Assembly: GCF_001425265.1 (NCBI RefSeq)
Contig: NZ_LMEC01000011.1
Coordinates: 754,412 to 818,411 of the forward strand
Origin: Massilia sp. Root418
Lineage (GTDB): Bacteria; Pseudomonadota; Gammaproteobacteria; Burkholderiales; Burkholderiaceae_D
Direction: 5' to 3'
DNA length: 64,000 nt
Each line of letters opens with the position of its first letter. Within the stretch, counting starts at the first letter, position 1. Positions 60,882 through 64,000 of this stretch are shown one piece after another. The translations under genes were made by a program, and so were the position numbers. Below the pieces are notes generated by a model. That model ran no database searches. It saw only the letters and a list, made by a program, of their open reading frames with translations, and was not told the DNA's origin.

Positions 60882-61133
60882 ATGGCCGTCGTTTTTTCAA
60901 TTATCCAGGGCCTCGCGGCGCTGTATGTGCTGTGCGTCGGCTTGGGCGCGCTGAACCGCATGGGCGGCAACACGCAGCTCGTGGTGCGCTGGTCCTACAT
61001 CGCGCTGACCGCCGGCGCGCTTGCGGCCCTGGTGTCGTGCTTCTACAGCCGCGATTTGTTCGAATGCCTCTTTGCGCTCGGGGTCGCCGCTCACTTCGCG
61101 TTCAACCGCCGCAAATTCAGGAGCCATGCATGA
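60882..61133 (+). CDS. Second small membrane protein (holin or antiholin candidate)
   Basis: The 83-residue protein has three hydrophobic segments (SIIQGLAALYVLCVGLGAL, SYIALTAGALAALVSCFY and LFALGVAAHFAF) and a basic end (NRRKFRSHA). It overlaps the endolysin start by 4 nt. A holin/antiholin pair would fit. Confidence 0.72.
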   Translation: MAVVFSIIQGLAALYVLCVGLGALNRMGGNTQLVVRWSYIALTAGALAALVSCFYSRDLFECLFALGVAAHFAFNRRKFRSHA

Positions 61134-61759
61134 ATGCGCAACAGCTGGCGGTCATCATGCCGCAGGCGCGCGCGCGCGTCGACCTGTTCTTGGCGCCGCT
61201 GGCGGCCGCCATGGCCGAGTTCGAAATCAGCACGCCAGCGCGCCAGGCTGCATTTCTGGCCACCGTGGCGCACGAGTCGCGCCAGCTAGCGGCGCTGGAG
61301 GAAAATCTCAATTACTCGGCGGAGGCGTTGATGCGCACTTGGCCGCAGCGCTTCCCGCCGGCCACGGCCGCTGCGTACGCGCGCCAGCCCGAGCGAATCG
61401 GAAACCGCGCCTATGCCGGTCGCGAGGGCAATCGCGATGAGGCGAGCGGGGACGGCTGGCGCAACCGGGGCGCCGGCGCCATCCAGCTCACGTTTGAGAA
61501 CAACCATGCGGCCTGCGCGCGACATTTCGTCGTCCCGCGCGGTGAGATCGCAGCCTGGCTGCGCACGCCAGCAGGCGCATGCCGCTCCGCCGCCTGGTTC
61601 TGGTCCGTCAACCGCGTGAATGCTTGGGCCGACACGCTGGATTTCGACGGCGTGTGCGATGTGGTGAACAGGGGTAAAAAGACCGCAGTGGTCGGCGACG
61701 CCATCGGCTGGAAGGAGCGGTTGGCGCTCTACCAGGTTGCGCTGCAGGTGCTGTCGTGA
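61130..61759 (+). CDS. Endolysin, glycoside hydrolase family 19
   Basis: The 209-residue protein has the GH19 phage-lysozyme pattern: AFLATVAHESRQLAALEENLNYSAEAL (catalytic Glu in HES), RWPQRF-type and GDGWRNRGAGAIQLTF (second acidic region), then NRVNAWADTLDFDGVCDVVNRG. It cuts peptidoglycan during lysis. The start at 61130 follows GGAGCC. No signal peptide is apparent, so it depends on the holin. Confidence 0.87.
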   Translation: MNAQQLAVIMPQARARVDLFLAPLAAAMAEFEISTPARQAAFLATVAHESRQLAALEENLNYSAEALMRTWPQRFPPATAAAYARQPERIGNRAYAGREGNRDEASGDGWRNRGAGAIQLTFENNHAACARHFVVPRGEIAAWLRTPAGACRSAAWFWSVNRVNAWADTLDFDGVCDVVNRGKKTAVVGDAIGWKERLALYQVALQVLS

Positions 61760-62151
61760 GCGGCCTGGGTGCGCTGGCCAGCACGGCGGCCGGGCAGGGC
61801 TGGAAGATCGCTTCGGCGGTGCTGGCCAGCCTGCTGCTGGCGGTGGGCGCCGGGGGCGGCGCGGCCTGGTGGATGGCGGACCGCGCGCGCGAGCAGGCCG
61901 TGGTCGACCTGCGCGCCGAGCAGAAGCTGGTCGCCGAACTGCGCCAGGGCATCGGCACGCAGAACGCGGCCATCGCTGTGCTGGGCGAGCAGAAGCTCGC
62001 CGCTGAGGCGCGCGGCGCGGCCGCTCGTGCCCAGGCCGCCGCCGACGGCGAGCGCTACGGCGAAGCACTGCAGCAGCTGAACCGCGTGCGTGTCACGACC
62101 TGCGCGGACGCGATGCCCTACGTGAACAAGCTGCTAGAGGACATGCAATGA
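61756..62151 (+). CDS. Rz-like inner-membrane spanin
   Basis: The 131-residue protein starts with GTG 61756 (overlapping the endolysin stop), has a membrane helix near residues 18-38 and an Ala/Glu/Arg-rich coiled region (LRAEQKLVAELRQG). It matches i-spanins that link inner to outer membrane during lysis. Confidence 0.83.
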   Translation: MSGLGALASTAAGQGWKIASAVLASLLLAVGAGGGAAWWMADRAREQAVVDLRAEQKLVAELRQGIGTQNAAIAVLGEQKLAAEARGAAARAQAAADGERYGEALQQLNRVRVTTCADAMPYVNKLLEDMQ

Positions 62152-62426
62152 AGCGGAAAATCGTAAGCTTGACCAAATTGGCAAGTTCAACTTCACTCGT
62201 GCTGCTGGTCGGCTGCGCAAACGCGCCGCCGCGAGCGAACCAGACCGTGGAAGTGCCGGTCTACGTGCCGTGCATCGCGGAGCGGCCGCAGCGCCCTATC
62301 TACGAGTTCGACAAGCTTCCTGCCGACGCTAGCGACGGGCAAAAGGTCATTGCGCTGGCCAGGGACTGGCTGCGCTCTCGTACTTATGAGTTCAAGCTGG
62401 AGGTTGCGTTGCAGGGCTGTGTGTAG
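62148..62426 (+). CDS. Rz1-like outer-membrane lipoprotein spanin
   Basis: The 92-residue protein has a lipobox LVGC (Cys23) and a Pro-rich mature part (ANAPPRANQTVEVPVYVP). It overlaps the i-spanin by 4 nt, so the two form an Rz/Rz1 pair. Lysis gene order is complete: holin-like, holin-like, endolysin, Rz, Rz1. Confidence 0.8.
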   Translation: MKRKIVSLTKLASSTSLVLLVGCANAPPRANQTVEVPVYVPCIAERPQRPIYEFDKLPADASDGQKVIALARDWLRSRTYEFKLEVALQGCV

Positions 62427-62430
62427 CGGT

Positions 62431-63252
62431 CTATGGGGCCACTTGCTCTGCGATGTAGTCTGCAGATGGGAGTGCATTGAAAAATTCGTGCGACGGCGTC
62501 GGGTAACAGGCAGCAAGAAAATGACCTCTGCCACTTTTATCGTATTGACCTGGCCCGGAGAGATTCCACCCTGAGCTTGTCCCCATATTAACTTTGATTC
62601 GCATTGCGTGCACACCTAGAAAAATATTCTCGTCTGGGATTTCTATAACCTGGCATTTGCGCAGGGCTCGTTTCCCCCAGCGGTTTTCTAACTGGATATA
62701 GTAGACCTTTACGCCATTCTCGATAGAAATTTCACTTCTGCGAGAACTTGAAATTGTATATATCAACAAAGTGAGGCCGTTCATGTCGGCGTGCTTTTGA
62801 GGCAGATCTTGAAGATCGAAAACCATGGCTCTGGTCATCGTCCCGGAATAGACGGCGTAATCAGAAAATCCCCATATGACGACTGCAGCGGAAGGACCGC
62901 TTGTTATGGGGGTAGTTGTAGGCGACGTTTGCAGGCCAACACCTCTGTGACTCCCATCAGGGTTATAGCCTGACCTAATGTTCTTTCCTGAGAAGTGTGC
63001 CTGTCCGCTCGCGTGGTAACTCAACTTCACAATGTTGGCCGCGCTAAAATGTTCAGGTATGGAGTCCCAAGGGAAAGTGTACTCGTCTTGTAGATAATTA
63101 ACGGGCATTTTCATTATTACGCCAGCTTGCGACGAATGATACGGAACGCTCATGTGGAAGCCGCCGTCGTTGAATCCGCCGATGGAAACTATCTTGCGCA
63201 GTGGTTTGTCCGCTTGCAATTTTAAAAGTATTGTTGTGCTCTTCTTACTCAT
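62431..63252 (-). CDS. Hypothetical reverse-strand protein (probable moron gene)
   Basis: The 273-residue protein begins MSKKSTTILLKLQADKPLRK and contains PWDSIPEHFSAANIVKLSYHASGQ, VVIWGFSDYAVYSGTMTRAMV and SLRR-like basic patches. It is opposite in strand to all late genes and clearly lower in GC (more A/T than neighbours), suggesting late acquisition. No family recognised. It ends 5 nt from the spanin stop, convergent. Confidence 0.7.
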   Translation of the reverse strand: MSKKSTTILLKLQADKPLRKIVSIGGFNDGGFHMSVPYHSSQAGVIMKMPVNYLQDEYTFPWDSIPEHFSAANIVKLSYHASGQAHFSGKNIRSGYNPDGSHRGVGLQTSPTTTPITSGPSAAVVIWGFSDYAVYSGTMTRAMVFDLQDLPQKHADMNGLTLLIYTISSSRRSEISIENGVKVYYIQLENRWGKRALRKCQVIEIPDENIFLGVHAMRIKVNMGTSSGWNLSGPGQYDKSGRGHFLAACYPTPSHEFFNALPSADYIAEQVAP

Positions 63253-63266
63253 GAACTGCCCTCACG

Positions 63267-63944
63267 CTATTCAAGCTGTATATCAATTGGCGTCGCCAAC
63301 TCAGCGCCCTGGTGCCTCACGTTCCCTACCGCGCGGTCCACCATGTACCAGGCGAAGCGGTCCGGGCCCAGCGCCATGCTGCGCGCGAGCTCGGCGGCCG
63401 TCTCGCCGGAAATCTCCGGGTCCAGCCAAGTGGTGGCGTCGGCCGCCGTGAATACCACCGGCCTGCGGTCGTGGATATCCACCATGCCCCCCTGGGCGTC
63501 CGCCGTCACCAGCGCAAAGCCTGTGCCTGCGGCATACTCGGCGGGGGCGAACCAGGCAAGGGCCGCCAGGTACAGCGGCTCGCGATCGGCACGGTGGATG
63601 TGCCAAGGCTGCTTTGCGCCTTTATCCCCCGTCCATTCATACCAGCCATCCGCCGGCACGATGCAGCGGCCGCGATCCAGCAGCGGCGCCCAGTACTTGC
63701 CGATGATCTTCTCCAGCCGGGCGTTTACCGCCACCGGCACTTTGCCGCGCGCCCAGCCCGCCTGGTACCCCCAATGCAGGTCGTCCAGCACCAGGGCCGC
63801 GCCCTCAACGTGCATCACCGGCCGGCGCATCGTAGGCGCCACATTCCAGCACGGCTCGGCCTGGCTACGGTTCAGGTACTCATCCACCCAGCTGAAATTG
63901 CTCAGCGCCCGCGCTATGTCGTTCTGGTCGAATCGTCCACACAT
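63267..63944 (-). CDS. yedK: SRAP-domain protein (YedK/HMCES-like)
   Basis: The 225-residue protein begins MCGRFDQ: after Met removal the catalytic Cys2 is exposed, the hallmark of SRAP proteins that crosslink abasic sites in single-stranded DNA. Other SRAP residues are VNARLEKI, CIVPADGWYEW (active-site Glu) and HDRRPVVF. The start at 63944 is set by this Cys and GGAGG upstream. It could belong to the phage or to the host chromosome. Confidence 0.93.
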   Translation of the reverse strand: MCGRFDQNDIARALSNFSWVDEYLNRSQAEPCWNVAPTMRRPVMHVEGAALVLDDLHWGYQAGWARGKVPVAVNARLEKIIGKYWAPLLDRGRCIVPADGWYEWTGDKGAKQPWHIHRADREPLYLAALAWFAPAEYAAGTGFALVTADAQGGMVDIHDRRPVVFTAADATTWLDPEISGETAAELARSMALGPDRFAWYMVDRAVGNVRHQGAELATPIDIQLE

Positions 63945-63993
63945 GCTGCCTCCGTTGTCTTGTTGGCACTTTACAATAGATCGCAAAAGAATA

Positions 63994-64000
63994 TACTGTA
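63994..64000. promoter_or_regulatory. Possible LexA half-site at the window edge
   Basis: TACTGTA at the very end of the window equals the left half of a LexA box (TACTGTATATNNNNACAGTA). The other half would be outside. It is 50 bp upstream of the SRAP gene start and could control that gene or a divergent SOS gene beyond the edge. Very partial evidence. Confidence 0.3.

Larger units (their letters stand above)
24658..63252. mobile_element. Lambda-like temperate prophage (boundaries approximate)
   Basis: The region has integrase, AlpA/Xis-like gene, CI/Cro immunity region, replication gene, terminase, portal, protease, capsid, tail, lysis and conversion genes in lambdoid order. The left end is between mutS and the integrase. 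The right end is not seen: the last clear phage genes are the spanins (to 62426), then a lower-GC reverse-strand gene (to 63252) and an SRAP gene that could be phage or host. All structural frames look intact, so the prophage may be active. Confidence 0.93.

Overview
The window is high-GC DNA from a betaproteobacterium, most likely Burkholderiales, Oxalobacteraceae (Massilia/Duganella-like). The evidence is the eno-ftsB and dapA-bamC gene pairs, the beta-type TrpS of about 400 residues, and the overall protein character. No 16S gene or other decisive marker is present, so the genus is an inference.

Bases 1 to about 24,660 are ordinary chromosome. They hold the 3' end of eno and ftsB; a Fur-box-preceded haem uptake pair (TonB receptor plus an unusually exported ChuS/HmuS-like protein); a TonB receptor-GlpQ operon preceded by three 11-bp-spaced Pho-box-like repeats; hslO and a gamma carbonic anhydrase; an alpha/beta hydrolase; a PHP phosphatase, htpX, yciO, an M50 protease, trpS and a methyltransferase; dapA-bamC; an Ala-rich lipoprotein; a RoxA-like oxygenase operon; a SlyD-like isomerase; a putative exported protein; and mutS. 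Four intergenic sites here carry head-to-head copies of a GGCGGGTTA/TAACCCGCC palindromic element. I did not see it in the prophage.

From about 24,660 to at least 62,430 (probably to the right edge or beyond) lies a lambda-like (siphovirus) prophage. It starts with a tyrosine integrase beside mutS. A long leftward operon (33,333 to 26,102) follows, led by a recognisable pL promoter. Instead of Red/Gam-type recombination genes, this operon carries a PRTRC cassette: E, C, a 70-aa ORF, F, B, A and ThiF, then an AlpA/Xis-like protein. The cassette reads as a ubiquitin-like conjugation system: Ubl-like C, E1-like ThiF, E2-like B and JAMM-peptidase-like A. No ParB gene was found. The immunity region (33,366-34,780) has an S24 CI-like repressor, a Cro-like gene and six 14-bp operators (consensus TTAGGNATNCCTAA). 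These overlap the -10 boxes of both pL and pR in the same geometry. Rightward genes follow: a YmfL-like regulator, a primase-VapE helicase, a repeat array that could be an origin, terminase (with possible cos sites), portal, S49 protease with nested scaffold, decoration protein, capsid, connectors, tail tube, a tail chaperone pair joined by a canonical -1 slippery site, a 2055-aa tape measure, a short tail-tip set, tail fibre, holin-like proteins, GH19 endolysin and Rz/Rz1 spanins. Likely lysogenic-conversion genes are an exported protein in the immunity region, a membrane-anchored tail-collar protein, and a lower-GC reverse-strand gene at the right end. The last gene is an SRAP (YedK/HMCES-like) protein, followed by what may be half of a LexA box cut by the window edge.

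Main point of interest: a complete-looking bacterial ubiquitin-like pathway placed under the CI-controlled early promoter of a temperate phage, with its Ubl-like protein carrying an 88-residue extension after the expected C-terminal Gly.
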